The position numbers and the translations under genes were made by a program. A DNA stretch of 64,000 bases from Micromonospora sp. NBRC 110009 (GTDB lineage: Bacteria; Actinomycetota; Actinomycetes; Mycobacteriales; Micromonosporaceae). Below are positions 8,296 through 18,265 of the stretch, one piece after another. A model generated the notes under the pieces. That model ran no database searches, was not told where the DNA came from, and saw only the letters and a program-made list of their open reading frames with translations. Location of the stretch: the NCBI RefSeq assembly GCF_030518795.1, contig NZ_CP130427.1, positions 6,882,001-6,946,000 on the forward strand, read 5' to 3'. Every line of letters starts with the position of its first letter. Positions within the stretch are counted from its first letter, which is position 1.

Positions 8296-8487
8296 ACGGA
8301 TCGCCTGCTCCTCGAAGGATGGCCGCCGGACGCTACTGAGAGTACGTAAGCGCCGGGGAGATACCAGATCTGCAGGTGTCGCGCCGCGACGCCATTCGGA
8401 CAGATTCCCGCCGAGTATCGGCCGACAATCGTTCGCCGCCGCGCAGCCATTCGGCTCACCGCGCGCCACCGACCGGGCGGATTCCCG

Positions 8488-9687
8488 TCAGGACGGTCGG
8501 GGTACGGCCTTACCGCTGGGCGTCCCGTCGATCGAACCCACGACATTGTTGGACCACTCCGCATACGTGACCGAACAGTCCGAACCGCATTGGCTGGTGT
8601 GCCCCCAATGGGTGGGTCCGAAGACATTGTCGCGCAGCCGCAGGCCGATCCCGTCCTGGGCGTACAGGCCGAACGCCCCGAGAGAGATGAAACTGTCACG
8701 CACCAGGTAATTGCGCAAAGTGGAGCCGCCCTGACTCTGGGTGAACAGGACTGCGGTGATCGCCTTCCAATAGCCCGGCACCTCCTTTCCGGTGAAGGCG
8801 TCGACCCCAGGCTCCAGACGGCTGTTGCTGATGGTCACCGGCCCGCTGCCGCCGTACGGAAAGACGCCGCCGGTGTGCGCCTGGGACGGGTCGGCGAGGT
8901 GGGCGATGTAGTTGTCGTGCAGCCAGCTCCGCTCGATGGTGACGTGCGCACCGCACAGGCACATGCCGCCGGTGTTCGCCACGTCCACGCCGCTGATCCG
9001 GATCGTGCAGGTGGCGCAGTCGTTGAGCGCGTGGTCGGTCAGCGCGGCGTTCTGCTGCCCGCCGCCGACCGGCTCCGGCCGGATGGTCGTGTTCCTGATG
9101 TTCAGCGTGAGGCGGCCGGCCGAGTTGGCGTTGACCAGGATCGCCCGGTTGGCCGAGCCCGGCGGCGGGGCGATTATCGAGTTCGTGATGTTGACCGTGC
9201 CGTGGCAGTCGGTGCCGATGTAGATGAAGGCACGGAAGTAGATCCGGTCCAGATTGACCGTGCCCTTGCAGTCGTACAGGTCCCACTCCTTGCTGGCCCG
9301 GTCGTGCGGTTCGTACACCCGGTAGCCGCGTGGCACCGGCAGCTGGGCGTCCGACTGCCGGTAGCGCCCGACGCCCGGTGCGCCGACCGAGAAGCGGGCC
9401 GGATAGCGGCCACCACCGGTGGGATCGGCGGCCCGCGCCGTGGCTGAGGCGGGTGCGGAGCCCGCCGCGGTGGGGGTCGGCGCGGGAGCGACCGGCACGG
9501 TGCGGGTCGGGGTGGGCGTCGCCCCGGCGGCGGGGGCCGCCTGGCACCGCGCCGGGGTCGCGCAGCCGGTCGGCTCGGCCGCGCCGCGGTCCAGCGCCAC
9601 CACCGTGACGGCGGCCCCGACCAGGAGCGCGCCGGCCGCGGCCAGGATCGGCCAACGCCTGGCGGTGCTCCGCCTCTTCCCGGGCAT
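8488..9687 (-). CDS. Exported or membrane-anchored right-handed parallel beta-helix protein
   Basis: A 399-residue protein. It has an N-terminal Arg-rich start and hydrophobic segment (about 12-33, WPILAAAGALLVGAAVTVVAL). A low-complexity Pro/Ala/Thr linker follows (about 45-95). The C-terminal domain is rich in short beta-strand repeats (VNITNSIIAPP, LTLNIRNTTIRP, CTIRISGVDVANTGG, VTIERSWLHDN, VTISNSRLEP), typical of pectate-lyase-like beta-helices. Several cysteines (CATC, CLC) suggest extracytoplasmic disulfides. Such proteins often bind or cleave polysaccharide, but no catalytic residues can be assigned. ATG 9687 has AGGAGG 10 nt upstream; a GTG two codons earlier is an alternative. Same strand as the dimethylformamidase-like gene. 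Confidence 0.85.
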   Translation of the reverse strand: MPGKRRSTARRWPILAAAGALLVGAAVTVVALDRGAAEPTGCATPARCQAAPAAGATPTPTRTVPVAPAPTPTAAGSAPASATARAADPTGGGRYPARFSVGAPGVGRYRQSDAQLPVPRGYRVYEPHDRASKEWDLYDCKGTVNLDRIYFRAFIYIGTDCHGTVNITNSIIAPPPGSANRAILVNANSAGRLTLNIRNTTIRPEPVGGGQQNAALTDHALNDCATCTIRISGVDVANTGGMCLCGAHVTIERSWLHDNYIAHLADPSQAHTGGVFPYGGSGPVTISNSRLEPGVDAFTGKEVPGYWKAITAVLFTQSQGGSTLRNYLVRDSFISLGAFGLYAQDGIGLRLRDNVFGPTHWGHTSQCGSDCSVTYAEWSNNVVGSIDGTPSGKAVPRPS

Positions 9688-9719
9688 CGACACCCGACCT
9701 CCTTCCGGCCGCGCCCGAC

Positions 9720-10523
9720 CTACGTCCGCTCCCAGGCCGTCCAGTAGCTGTTCGGGTTGATCACATAGTCGACCGTCGGCTCGGGGATGTGCTCCACCCG
9801 GTGGCGCCGGCTGAACCGGTAGATCAGCTCCCAGTCCTCCTTCGGCGCCACCGTGGAACTGCGGCGCAGCCGGCTGAACACCAGGTCGGACGAGCGTCTC
9901 GCCACGAAGGGGTTGGAATCCAGGAAGCACCTTTCCCAGGCGAGCCTGCGGTCGAACGCCACGGAGAGAATGTCGCGTTCGAGCCCGTCCGGCGTCACCC
10001 GGCGCATCGCGGTGTAGACCCCGTCCGGCCGTGGGCGCGACGGGTCATCGCCCTGCAACCGGGCGAGCGCGGTCTCCAGGTGGTGCGGATGCCAGGCGTT
10101 GTCGTCGTCGAGGAACGCCACGAACCGGGAATCCGTCAGGCCCATCCCGATGTTGCGGCTGATCCCCAGCACGTTGATGTTGCGGCGCAGGCTGACCACG
10201 TGCAGGCGCGGGTCGACCGGGAGATCGGGGATCTGGCCGCCGCCGTCGTCGACCACGATGACGACGTTGTCGGTCACGGTCTGGGCCAGCACCGACTCGA
10301 CCGCCCGCCGCAACCCGTCCGGCCGCTTGTAGGTCAACACGATCGTCGCCACCAGGGCACGGGGCTTGACGCCGCCGGGCAGCGTGGCCAGCAACCGGGC
10401 GATCTCGGACCGTTCGAACCGGTAGAGCCCGACCGCGGTGTGCCCGAGCAGCACCTTGTTGCGCAGCTCCTCGAGGGGCAGCCAGCCGTAGGTGGCGCGC
10501 AGGCGCCGCTTCACCCAACCCAT
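9720..10523 (-). CDS. Family 2 glycosyltransferase
   Basis: A 267-residue GT-A enzyme. The core starts near residue 58 with ATIVLTYKRPDGLRRAVESVL. It carries VVDDGGG and the metal-binding FLDDDNAWHP (DDD 139-141), and ends with the acceptor-side WELIYRFSRRH segment. About 55 basic residues precede the GT core, so it may associate with the membrane or a partner. It lies 15 bp downstream of the flippase gene and upstream of the beta-helix gene, in the wzz-wzy-wzx-GT run read leftward. The sugar donor is unknown. Confidence 0.9.
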   Translation of the reverse strand: MGWVKRRLRATYGWLPLEELRNKVLLGHTAVGLYRFERSEIARLLATLPGGVKPRALVATIVLTYKRPDGLRRAVESVLAQTVTDNVVIVVDDGGGQIPDLPVDPRLHVVSLRRNINVLGISRNIGMGLTDSRFVAFLDDDNAWHPHHLETALARLQGDDPSRPRPDGVYTAMRRVTPDGLERDILSVAFDRRLAWERCFLDSNPFVARRSSDLVFSRLRRSSTVAPKEDWELIYRFSRRHRVEHIPEPTVDYVINPNSYWTAWERT

Positions 10524-10537
10524 CTATGAGTCTCCAC

Positions 10538-12010
10538 TCAGCTCTGTGCGACCGCCGCCAACGGCTTCGTACCGTCCGGGTCCGCCTCGCGGGGTTGCGA
10601 CCGATCCCCCCAGCTGCCGCCCAGCAGCGGCCGGACGAAGGGCAGATAGACCACCAGGGCGGCCAGCCCGATGACCGCCAGCGGGAGGAAACCGCCGCCG
10701 AGGAGGAGGTGCATCCCCCAGACCAGGACGCCCACCGTCACCCCGCCGAGCGCCGGCCGGACGCAGGCGCGCAGCATCAGCGCGGGCCGGATGCCCAACC
10801 GGGACAGCACCACGACGAAGACCGGCGCGACGAGCAGACCGGCCACCACCACCTGCCCGGCGGCCACGCCCGCGATGCCGCGCCAGTGGGCGGACAGCAG
10901 GAGCACCGGCGTCAGGCTGAACAGCCACCAGGCCTGCATCAGCATCAGGGTCTTGCGCACCCGGGTGGCCAGGCAGTCGTACGCCAGGTCGACGGCGACC
11001 CGGATCAGTCCCAGCGCCACCAGGAACTGCAGTGCCACCGCCGCTCCGGCCCACTGGTCGCCGTAGACCAGGCGGATGACCGGGTCGGCGAGCACCCCCA
11101 GCAGCACGCAGAACGGCACCGCGGCGGCCAGCACCACGGCCAGCGCCCGCTGGAATCCGGCGGCGAACGCCTCCGGCGAATCCGCGAGGCGGGAGAAGCC
11201 GGCGTACGACACCCGCCGCACGGTGTCCGAGACGATCCGGACCGGCCAGCTCGACATGTTGAAGGCCATCGCGTACAGGCCGAGCGCGGCCGGACCGAGC
11301 ACCGAGCTGACGACGACCGAGTCGACGTTGACGATGCCGAGGGTGAGCAGACTCGCGGAGGCCAGGGGAAGCCCGAACCGCAGCAGCCGGACAGCCTGCG
11401 TCCGGTCCCAGCCGAACCGCAGCATGTCGGGGGCGCAGAGCGCGAACCCGACCAGCGCCACGATGTTGCCCGCGAGCGAGCCCCACGCGAACGCCATCGC
11501 CCCCATGCCGGCGGCGGCCAGGGCGATGGTGACGGCGGTGTTCACGAGGAAGTTGGCGATGTCGACAACGGTGCGCCTGAACTGCTGGAACTCCCGGTTC
11601 AGCTTGCCGATCGGCACGCAGGCGATGCCGTCGATGACCACGGTGAGGCAGAGCAGCCGCAGCATCCCCGTCGCCTCGGGCGAGCCCAGCAGGCGCGCCA
11701 CCGTCGGCGCTGTCACGAAGATCAGGAGATAGAAGGCGCTGCTGGAGACGGTCGACAGCGTCAGGACGGTCGGCGCGAACCGCTTGATGTCGCCGTCCCA
11801 GCGCACGAGGGCCAGGCTGACGCCCATCTCGTTCAGGGAGAGCAGCATCGCCAGGACCAGCAACCCGACGGCGTACAGGCCCCACTCGTACGGCCCGAAG
11901 AAGAGCCGGGCCAGCACGACGCCGGTCGCGAAGGTGCCAAATCGACGCACGATGGTGTTGATCATGCTCCATCGGGCCGCCGCAGCGACCTTCTGGTTCA
12001 AGTCCGTCAC
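10538..12010 (-). CDS. Wzx-type polysaccharide flippase (oligosaccharide transporter)
   Basis: A 490-residue membrane protein with about 12-14 hydrophobic helices and the N-terminal pattern of the MATE/Wzx superfamily ([38 protein letters not shown]). It should flip undecaprenyl-linked repeat units from the cytoplasmic to the outer face of the membrane. The GTG start overlaps the stop of the upstream polymerase-like gene by 4 bp (GTGA), so the two are translationally coupled. Transporters of this family in other pathways share the fold; the location beside wzy- and wzz-like genes supports the Wzx role. Confidence 0.9.
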   Translation of the reverse strand: MTDLNQKVAAAARWSMINTIVRRFGTFATGVVLARLFFGPYEWGLYAVGLLVLAMLLSLNEMGVSLALVRWDGDIKRFAPTVLTLSTVSSSAFYLLIFVTAPTVARLLGSPEATGMLRLLCLTVVIDGIACVPIGKLNREFQQFRRTVVDIANFLVNTAVTIALAAAGMGAMAFAWGSLAGNIVALVGFALCAPDMLRFGWDRTQAVRLLRFGLPLASASLLTLGIVNVDSVVVSSVLGPAALGLYAMAFNMSSWPVRIVSDTVRRVSYAGFSRLADSPEAFAAGFQRALAVVLAAAVPFCVLLGVLADPVIRLVYGDQWAGAAVALQFLVALGLIRVAVDLAYDCLATRVRKTLMLMQAWWLFSLTPVLLLSAHWRGIAGVAAGQVVVAGLLVAPVFVVVLSRLGIRPALMLRACVRPALGGVTVGVLVWGMHLLLGGGFLPLAVIGLAALVVYLPFVRPLLGGSWGDRSQPREADPDGTKPLAAVAQS

Positions 12011-13374
12011 GGAGCCGGATCTCCCCTCTGGAGCTCCTCGGAGCGGGCGATGCCGAGGTACGCGCCCGAAAGACCGAGAAACAGGAACGTCGTCCCGGCC
12101 ACCATCGGAAAGCTAAGCGTGTCGAAGGTGAAGGTCACCACCAGCATCACGAATCCGACAGCTACGAAGGCCTGGCCGGTCTCCCGGCGGCCCGGATCGG
12201 TGAACCGCCGCCGGCCGGCGCCGCCGCAGTGCAGCGTGGTGACGTAGACGAGGACGATGCTCGCCACGCCGACGACGCCCATCTCCAACAGGGCGAGCAG
12301 ATACTGATTGTCGGTGTAGCGGTACATCAGCGGCAGGAAGGTGCCGAAACCCCGGCCCGTCCAGGGCCGCTCGACGATGTAGGCGTTGACGCTCGCGCTC
12401 GTCGCGGTGCGGGACTGGGTGCTGTTGTCACCGCCGTTCAACATCGCGGTGAAGAGGCCCATGATCGTCACGAAGAGGCCCGGCAGCACCAGCCTGGCCA
12501 CGGCCAGCGACGGCAGCACCGTGGCGAACGTCCACCCGATCCGCCGCGCGTTCCAGGTCGGCAGGAGCACGAGCATCGCCACGACCAGTCCCACCACGGA
12601 CGTCCGGGAGACGGTGGTGATGGCGCCCATCGCGATCAGCACGACCGGCGACCAGCGGCGCATCGCCTTGCGCTCACCGCCGTGGAACGCCTGCTGGAGG
12701 GCGAACGGCAGCGCCAGGGCCATGACGGTGGCGAGTTCCAGGGTGTTCGCGGCGGTCGCGGTGGGCCGGACGAAGGCGCCCCGGGTGACCAGTTCCTGGG
12801 CCCCGCTCGACATCCCCGGGATCTGGATCCAGGCGGTCAGGCTCGTCCCCAGCACGAACTCGCCCAGGGCGACGACCGCGATGACCGTGCAGCACCGCAC
12901 GAAGACCCGCAACAGCCGGTCGAGGTGGTCGTAGTTCCGCACCGACGTGGCGAGGAGCACGATGGACGCCCACACCACGAGTTGGATCAGGCCCCGGTCG
13001 GCCGCGCTCACCTCCAGCGGCTCCGCGTCCCGCCGCGCGGCGGCGACGTAGCTGAGCAGCACGGCCACCGCGACGCCGAAGAGAGCGAGCCGGGGCGCCC
13101 GGGTGAACGGCGCCGGCCGGACCCGCCGCATCAGCCAACTGGCGAGGTACCACACCAGGCCGACGAGGACGAACAGGTTCGCCACCGTCCCGGTCGCCCC
13201 GATGCCCGGGAAGACCAACCGGGACGGCACGAGCATCAGGAGAACGACGTAGACGGTCAGCAGCGAGTGCGGCCCCAGGCTGGCGATGCGCTGCTGGGAG
13301 AGGTAGATCCGGCTGGCTCGCCGCGGCGCCGGGACCGCGGCGGGACGGCTAGCTTCCGTTAAGCCGGTCGGCAT
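12007..13374 (-). CDS. O-antigen ligase/polymerase-like membrane protein (Wzy candidate)
   Basis: A 455-residue polytopic protein with about 10-12 hydrophobic segments and a long extracytoplasmic loop near residues 335-375. That loop contains [30 protein letters not shown]. The sequence around RPWTGRGFG and DNQYL matches the O-antigen ligase/polymerase (PF04932) region that carries functional Arg/His residues. It likely polymerises flipped repeat units. Its start overlaps the upstream Wzz-like gene by 26 bp and its stop overlaps the flippase start by 4 bp. Ligase versus polymerase cannot be separated by sequence; the context favours polymerase. Confidence 0.86.
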   Translation of the reverse strand: MPTGLTEASRPAAVPAPRRASRIYLSQQRIASLGPHSLLTVYVVLLMLVPSRLVFPGIGATGTVANLFVLVGLVWYLASWLMRRVRPAPFTRAPRLALFGVAVAVLLSYVAAARRDAEPLEVSAADRGLIQLVVWASIVLLATSVRNYDHLDRLLRVFVRCCTVIAVVALGEFVLGTSLTAWIQIPGMSSGAQELVTRGAFVRPTATAANTLELATVMALALPFALQQAFHGGERKAMRRWSPVVLIAMGAITTVSRTSVVGLVVAMLVLLPTWNARRIGWTFATVLPSLAVARLVLPGLFVTIMGLFTAMLNGGDNSTQSRTATSASVNAYIVERPWTGRGFGTFLPLMYRYTDNQYLLALLEMGVVGVASIVLVYVTTLHCGGAGRRRFTDPGRRETGQAFVAVGFVMLVVTFTFDTLSFPMVAGTTFLFLGLSGAYLGIARSEELQRGDPAP

Positions 13375-14332
13375 TCCGGCCTCGGTGGTAGGACCTCTCG
13401 GAGGACCGGTAGGTGGTGGACGGCGGGGCCGGCGGGGTCTTCCACGCCCCGCCCTCCGGCCTCGGGGCCGGGCTCGTCGGGGGCCGCACGAGGATCACCG
13501 TCTCCTCGGCCCCGCCGGGCTTGGCGCGACCCTCGGCCCCGTTCTTCAGCACCGCGGGCCGGACCTGGACGGTGGGCTCGTCCCGCGCCGGGCTCGGCGG
13601 CTGCTGTGGTTGCCGGGCCGGCGCCCGTCGGCCGGGCACGCCGGCGGAGCCGGTGCCAACCGTGGTGGGCGCCGCGGCGGTGGCGGGCGCCGGCGCGGCC
13701 AACTCCTGGCGTCGGCGGCGGGAACGCGCCACGCTCTCCACCACGAACGTCAGCAGCAGGGCGAGCGCGGTGGTGCCGCCGCCGGCCGCGATCACCACCT
13801 TGAGCTTGTCCTTGAGCTGCGGTTCGGGCTTCTGCGGCGGGATGATCTCCGTCATCCGGACCATGTCCTGCGACTTGACACCGTTCTCCGACTGGATCTT
13901 CGCCAGCTTGTCCTGGGCGAACCGCGCGATCGTCGCGGTCGAGGCGAGGAGGTGGTCCTGGTCGGTGCCGGTGACGGTGAAGGTCAGGAAGGGTCCCTGC
14001 GCTCCCTCGGCCAAACCGACCTCGAAGTCCTCGGTCACCCCCATCTTGAGCAGGTCCGCCTGGGCATCGGTGGACTGGAGGCTGCGACCGAGGAAGTCGG
14101 CGGTGGCGACGAGCGAACCGTTGAAGTTGAGGAACGGGTTGTCGTTGTTCTCCCCCGGCGTGGCGGCGTCGGTCGCGGCCGGCGAGCTGAGCAGGCTGAC
14201 GGTGGTGGTCGACTGGTACGAGGTCGGCACCAGCACGAAGGCGGCCATGCCGAGCCCTACCGCAAGGACGAGCATGGGCAGGAGGATGTACCAGCGGGCG
14301 CGAGCCACCGAGATGATCTCGCCTAGGTCCAC
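13349..14332 (-). CDS. Wzz-like polysaccharide co-polymerase (chain-length determinant) with long cytoplasmic tail
   Basis: A 327-residue protein with a first membrane segment (about 15-35, [21 protein letters not shown]) and a periplasm-side domain (about 40-180). A second membrane segment follows (about 185-207, [20 protein letters not shown]). The cytoplasmic tail is about 115 residues, rich in Pro/Arg/Ala and ending in a Tyr-containing segment ([13 protein letters not shown]). Two flanking TM helices around an extracytoplasmic domain is the Wzz/PCP layout. No fused or neighbouring tyrosine autokinase is seen. GTG start with GGAGGGG 4 nt upstream. Divergent from a second Wzz-like gene across a 234-bp spacer. 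Confidence 0.82.
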   Translation of the reverse strand: MDLGEIISVARARWYILLPMLVLAVGLGMAAFVLVPTSYQSTTTVSLLSSPAATDAATPGENNDNPFLNFNGSLVATADFLGRSLQSTDAQADLLKMGVTEDFEVGLAEGAQGPFLTFTVTGTDQDHLLASTATIARFAQDKLAKIQSENGVKSQDMVRMTEIIPPQKPEPQLKDKLKVVIAAGGGTTALALLLTFVVESVARSRRRRQELAAPAPATAAAPTTVGTGSAGVPGRRAPARQPQQPPSPARDEPTVQVRPAVLKNGAEGRAKPGGAEETVILVRPPTSPAPRPEGGAWKTPPAPPSTTYRSSERSYHRGRNADRLNGS

Positions 14333-14566
14333 GACGCCCCTCCAACTTCTCTAGGACGTCAGTCGTCGGTAATTGAATGAGCTTTCCACGACACCGCGGA
14401 CGGTTCCGCGCCCAAGGTCGAAGTCAAGCTATACGCACCGGAGGCACGACGGCTACCGCCGATCCGGTCGAGTTGCTTGCTGCATTCGTCCATGCCCCGT
14501 GGCATCCTCCACGCCTGAGGTGTCCCACAGCATAAGCGGCGAGCGGACCAGAAAGGACCCGAAGGC

Positions 14567-15205
14567 GTGTATTTGTCTGATGTCTTCGCGACGCTCCGTC
14601 GGCGGTGGTATCTGGTCGTCGCCGGCCTGGTGGTCACCGCGCTGGCCGGCCTGGGCGCGACCCAGGTCACGCCGCGTTACCTCGCCTCCGAGGTCGTCGT
14701 GATGCAGCCGCCGGTCTCGACGTACGCGCCCAACCCGATGACCGGGCTCTACCCGTCGATCTCGATCACCGGAGCGGCGGTGGCGCAGCGGCTGAGCACG
14801 CCCGACGCGAAGGCTCGCCTGCGGACGGCGGGAGTGACCGGACCGTACGCCTTCCAGCCCCGCAACACCGGCACCAACCAGGAGCCCCGGTACGTGATCG
14901 GCTCGATGACCATGACCACGGTCGCGTCCGACGAGGAGAGTGGGCTGCGCGCGCTCGCCGTCCTCCGGGAGGCCTTCGACCAGGAGCTCAAGAGCTTGCA
15001 GGACCGGTGGAAGGTGGCTCGGCAGTTGCGCATCACCACCGCCGTCCTCGTCCCGCCGAGCGCGACGCTGCAGCCGCACTCGCCGTCGCGGGCGCTGGTC
15101 GGCGCCGGGCTGCTCGGCGTCCTCGCGACCCTGGCGGTGACACTCTGGACCGACGAGGTCATCCGCCGCCGCGCCGGTCGCCGCTCGGTTCGCGCCACCC
15201 GGTGA
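14567..15205 (+). CDS. Second, shorter Wzz-like chain-length regulator
   Basis: A 212-residue protein opening with LSDVFATLRRRWYLVVAGLVVTALAGLG, the usual Wzz cytoplasmic stub plus first TM. An external domain (about 40-165) includes ITGAAVAQRLSTPDAKARL. A second TM (about 175-197) leads to a short basic tail. It lacks the long tail of the divergent paralogue. GTG start; GAAAGGA and GAAGG precede it. It probably tunes chain length or export; having two such proteins may mean two polymer sizes or a heteromeric complex (inference). Confidence 0.78.
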   Translation: MYLSDVFATLRRRWYLVVAGLVVTALAGLGATQVTPRYLASEVVVMQPPVSTYAPNPMTGLYPSISITGAAVAQRLSTPDAKARLRTAGVTGPYAFQPRNTGTNQEPRYVIGSMTMTTVASDEESGLRALAVLREAFDQELKSLQDRWKVARQLRITTAVLVPPSATLQPHSPSRALVGAGLLGVLATLAVTLWTDEVIRRRAGRRSVRATR

Positions 15206-15388
15206 CCCCGGGTCCGCACCGGGGTCGCCGGCGTCGCCGCAGGCCAGGGCCAACGAGCGAGATCATTCGATGAGCCCTCTGTAAACATCCCGACACGCCG
15301 GGCAACCCAACGGTTGATTGTTTCCGTAATCAGCGGCGGGAAGCGTACGCAGGGAATCAGCTCGTACGTGAACCGAGGTGACCCGGAC

Positions 15389-16723
15389 GTGAACAATTCC
15401 CGGCCCCATATCACCATCCTCGTGGCCAACCTTCCCGCCGAGCGCGATCGCCGAGTCATCAGGGAATGCCTGAGCCTGGAGGCAAATGGCTTCGACGTCA
15501 CCGTCATCGCGCCCCGTGGCGACAAAAAACTGCGCACTTTGCCGGGCAGTCGAAACACTCGGCTACGCCCCTATCCGGTTTTTGTCTACGGCCACGGGGT
15601 ACTTTCGTACGGCGTCGAGTTCGGCTGGTCGTTTCTCTGCATCGCCGTCCGGCTGCTGGCCGAGCTGCTCAGTGGACGGGCGCACGCGGTGCAGGTGTGC
15701 AACCCGCCCGATGTCTACTGGCCGCTGGCGCTGCTGCTGCGGTCCCTGGGCCGCCCGTGGGTCTTCGACCACCACGACCTCTGCCCCGAGGTCTACGCGT
15801 CCCGCGTCGGCACCCCGAACAAGTGGGCCTTCCGGGTCCTCCGGGCCTTCGAGTGGCTGACCCTGCGGACGGCCACCGAGGTCGTCGCCACCAACGAGTC
15901 GTTCAAGGACAACGCCGTACGTCGGGGCGTCGCGCCGGAACGGGTGACGGTGGTCCGCAACGGTCCGACCCGGGGGGAGATCGCCGAGCCGGGCGAAACC
16001 ACCGAGCCGGCGGATGGTCAGCAGGGCGACCAGAAGGTGGTCTATCTCGGTGTCTTCGGTCCGCAGGACAACGTGGAGGGAGCCGTGCTGGCCGCCGAGC
16101 AGCTGGCCCGTCGCCGCGGGCGTGCCGGTTGGCGCCTGGTGCTCGCCGGCGACGGTGAGAGCATGCCGGCGCTGACCAGCCTCGCCACGGACCGGGGCCT
16201 GACGGACGTCGTGGAGTTCACCGGCTGGCTCGACGGCGGGGCCGTGGACGACCTGCTGCGCACCGCGACGGTCGCGATCCAGCCCGACCTGCCGACCCGG
16301 ATGAACCAGCTGTCCACCATGGCCAAGACCGTCGAGTACCTCGGCCGCGGCGTGCCGGTCGTGGCGGTGGACCTCCTCGAGACCCGCCGCAGCGTGGGTG
16401 ACGCCGGCGCCTACGTCCCCACCGGCGCGCCGGAGGAGTTCGCCGAGGCCATCGACGAACTGCTGGACGATCCTGCCCGCCGGGCGCAGATGCGGGCCGT
16501 CGGGCTGGCCCGCTTCCGGGAGACCCTCGCCTGGGAGCACCAGGCCGACGCCTACGTCGCGGTGTGGCGCCGGCTCCTCGCCAAGCGACTGCCCCACGGC
16601 GTTGCGGCGCCCGCCTCCCCCGCCGGCGTGGCGGCCGGACCGGCCACGTCGCCGGCGGGCGACGCCGCGCCGGCCGAGCAGCAGCCGTCGGCGGCGACCG
16701 AGGCCCGGGTATCGGCGCGGTGA
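15389..16723 (+). CDS. Family 4 glycosyltransferase
   Basis: A 444-residue GT-B enzyme. The N-terminal half has ILVANLPAERDRRVIRECLSLEANGFDVTVIAP and WVFDHHDLCPEVYASRV. The C-terminal Rossmann half carries VVYLGVFGPQDNVEGAV, LVLAGDGESMPAL, VEFTGWL and the donor-binding MNQLSTMAKTVEYLGRGVPVVA. About 45 low-complexity Ala/Pro residues end the protein. I chose the GTG at 15389 (GAGGTG 8 nt upstream); GTG 15368 is an alternative. The stop overlaps the next glycosyltransferase start by 4 bp. Donor sugar unknown. Confidence 0.9.
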   Translation: MNNSRPHITILVANLPAERDRRVIRECLSLEANGFDVTVIAPRGDKKLRTLPGSRNTRLRPYPVFVYGHGVLSYGVEFGWSFLCIAVRLLAELLSGRAHAVQVCNPPDVYWPLALLLRSLGRPWVFDHHDLCPEVYASRVGTPNKWAFRVLRAFEWLTLRTATEVVATNESFKDNAVRRGVAPERVTVVRNGPTRGEIAEPGETTEPADGQQGDQKVVYLGVFGPQDNVEGAVLAAEQLARRRGRAGWRLVLAGDGESMPALTSLATDRGLTDVVEFTGWLDGGAVDDLLRTATVAIQPDLPTRMNQLSTMAKTVEYLGRGVPVVAVDLLETRRSVGDAGAYVPTGAPEEFAEAIDELLDDPARRAQMRAVGLARFRETLAWEHQADAYVAVWRRLLAKRLPHGVAAPASPAGVAAGPATSPAGDAAPAEQQPSAATEARVSAR

Positions 16724-17586
16724 CCAGCATCGTCATCGCCGCCCACAACGAGCGCGCCGTCATCGGCCGCTGCCTCGACGCCCTGCTGGCCGAGGCCGCG
16801 CCCGGCGAGTTCGAGGTCACCGTCGTCGCCAACGGCTGCACCGACGAGACCGCCGCCCTCGCCGCCGCCCGGCCGGGGGTACGGGTCGTCGAGCTCGCCG
16901 AGGCCGGCAAGCCGGCCGCCCTCAACGCGGGAGACGACGCCACGCGCGGATTCCCCCGGATCTATCTCGACGCCGACGTCGTGCTCTCGACGCAGGGGGC
17001 ACGGGCCGTCGCCGCGGCGCTGGCCGGACCGCACCTGGCCGCGACGGTCCGCCGGGAGCTCGACCTGACCGGCCGGCCGCTGCTGGTCCGCGCCTACTTC
17101 AGCATCCACCGCCACCTGCCCGTCTTCCGGGACGGTCTCTTCGGGCGCGGCGTGATCGGACTGTCCGAGGCCGGCCGGCGTCGCTTCGACCGGTTCCCGG
17201 CGCTCGTGGCCGACGACCTCTTCCTCGACTCGCTCTTCGCGGCGGACGAGAAGCGGCAGGTCGACACGGTGAGCTCGCGGGTGGCGACCCCGCGCCGCAC
17301 CCGGGACCTGGTACGCCGGCTGAGCCGGGTCCGCGGCGGCAACTCGGCCATCCGTGCCGCCGCCGACCAGGGCCGGGTCGGGGCCCGCGTCCGCCCCGCG
17401 GCCCGCCTCTCCTGGCTCCGGGACGTGGTCCTCCCCCGGCCCTGGCTCGCCCCGGCCGCGCTCTGCTACGTGGCGATCACGGTTTTCGCCGCGCTGTCCG
17501 CCCGGGGGCACGGCGAGGGTGCCGCCGGTTGGGCGCGCGACGACTCATCCCGACAGGAAGAGGCGCATGCCCGAGTCCAACGGTAG
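16720..17586 (+). CDS. Family 2 glycosyltransferase with C-terminal membrane helix
   Basis: A 288-residue GT-A protein: TSIVIAAHNERAVIGRCLDALL at the N-terminus, VVANGCTDET, and the metal-binding DAD (84-86). A single hydrophobic helix near the C-terminus (about 246-268, WLAPAALCYVAITVFAALSA) suggests membrane anchoring. Translation is coupled to the upstream GT4 gene (GTGA overlap), and the 3' end overlaps the deacetylase-like gene by 20 bp. The chain GT4-GT2-deacetylase is a compact sub-operon for assembling or trimming the repeat unit. Confidence 0.88.
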   Translation: MTSIVIAAHNERAVIGRCLDALLAEAAPGEFEVTVVANGCTDETAALAAARPGVRVVELAEAGKPAALNAGDDATRGFPRIYLDADVVLSTQGARAVAAALAGPHLAATVRRELDLTGRPLLVRAYFSIHRHLPVFRDGLFGRGVIGLSEAGRRRFDRFPALVADDLFLDSLFAADEKRQVDTVSSRVATPRRTRDLVRRLSRVRGGNSAIRAAADQGRVGARVRPAARLSWLRDVVLPRPWLAPAALCYVAITVFAALSARGHGEGAAGWARDDSSRQEEAHARVQR

Positions 17587-18259
17587 GCACGTGCCGACCG
17601 GCACCACCGTCAACATCTGCTTCCACGGCATCGGCGAGCCGCGCCGGGATCTCGAGCCCGGCGAGGAGCGCTACTGGATCCGGCCGGACCAGTTCCACGC
17701 CATCCTGGACGACCTGCTCACCTGGCCGTCGGTGCGGATCAGCTTCGACGACGGCAACCTCTCCGACGTGCGGATCGGCCTGCCCGGGCTCACCGCCCGC
17801 GGCCTCTCGGCCGAGTTCTTCGTCCTGGCGGGGCGCCTCGGCACGCCCGGCAGCCTGGACGCGGACGACGTACGGGAACTGCGGGGCCACGGCATGACGA
17901 TCGGCACGCACGGAATGCACCACCGCTCGTGGCGGGGGATGGACCAGCAGACCACGTACGACGAGCTCGTGGCGGCCCGGGACCGCCTCGCCGAGGTGGT
18001 CCAGCGGGACGTCACGACGGCCGCCTGCCCGCGCGGGCAGTACGACCGGCGGGCGCTCGGCGAACTCCGGCGACTGGGCTACACCGCGGTCTTCACCAGT
18101 GACCGCCGGCCGGCCCGGCCGGCGGCGTGGCTGCAGCCGAGGTTCAGCGTCCGCCGCGACGACACGCCCGCCACCCTGCGGGCGGCCGTCGGGGCGAGCC
18201 GCGACTGGCCCCGACGGATCCGGGGCGAGCTGGTGAGCGTGGCCAAGCGCTGGCGGTAG
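17567..18259 (+). CDS. NodB-homology polysaccharide deacetylase-like protein
   Basis: A 230-residue protein with the two core motifs of carbohydrate esterase family 4: RISFDDGN (D61, D62) and THGMHH (H115, H119), which together would bind a divalent metal. The terminal motif region is weaker (CPRGQYDRRALGELRRLGYTAVFTSD). No signal peptide is visible, so it may act on lipid-linked or nucleotide-linked intermediates inside the cell rather than on finished polymer; that is inference. The ATG at 17567 has AGGAAGAGG upstream and lies inside the end of the preceding GT2 gene. Convergent with the GT2 gene that ends at 18266. Confidence 0.86.
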   Translation: MPESNGRHVPTGTTVNICFHGIGEPRRDLEPGEERYWIRPDQFHAILDDLLTWPSVRISFDDGNLSDVRIGLPGLTARGLSAEFFVLAGRLGTPGSLDADDVRELRGHGMTIGTHGMHHRSWRGMDQQTTYDELVAARDRLAEVVQRDVTTAACPRGQYDRRALGELRRLGYTAVFTSDRRPARPAAWLQPRFSVRRDDTPATLRAAVGASRDWPRRIRGELVSVAKRWR

Positions 18260-18265
18260 CCGGCG

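Noticed and set aside
8296-8469. Upstream extension of the dimethylformamidase-like gene by 58 residues
   Set aside because: The extension would precede a clear signal peptide and has atypical composition; GAGGAG lies just before the internal ATG.
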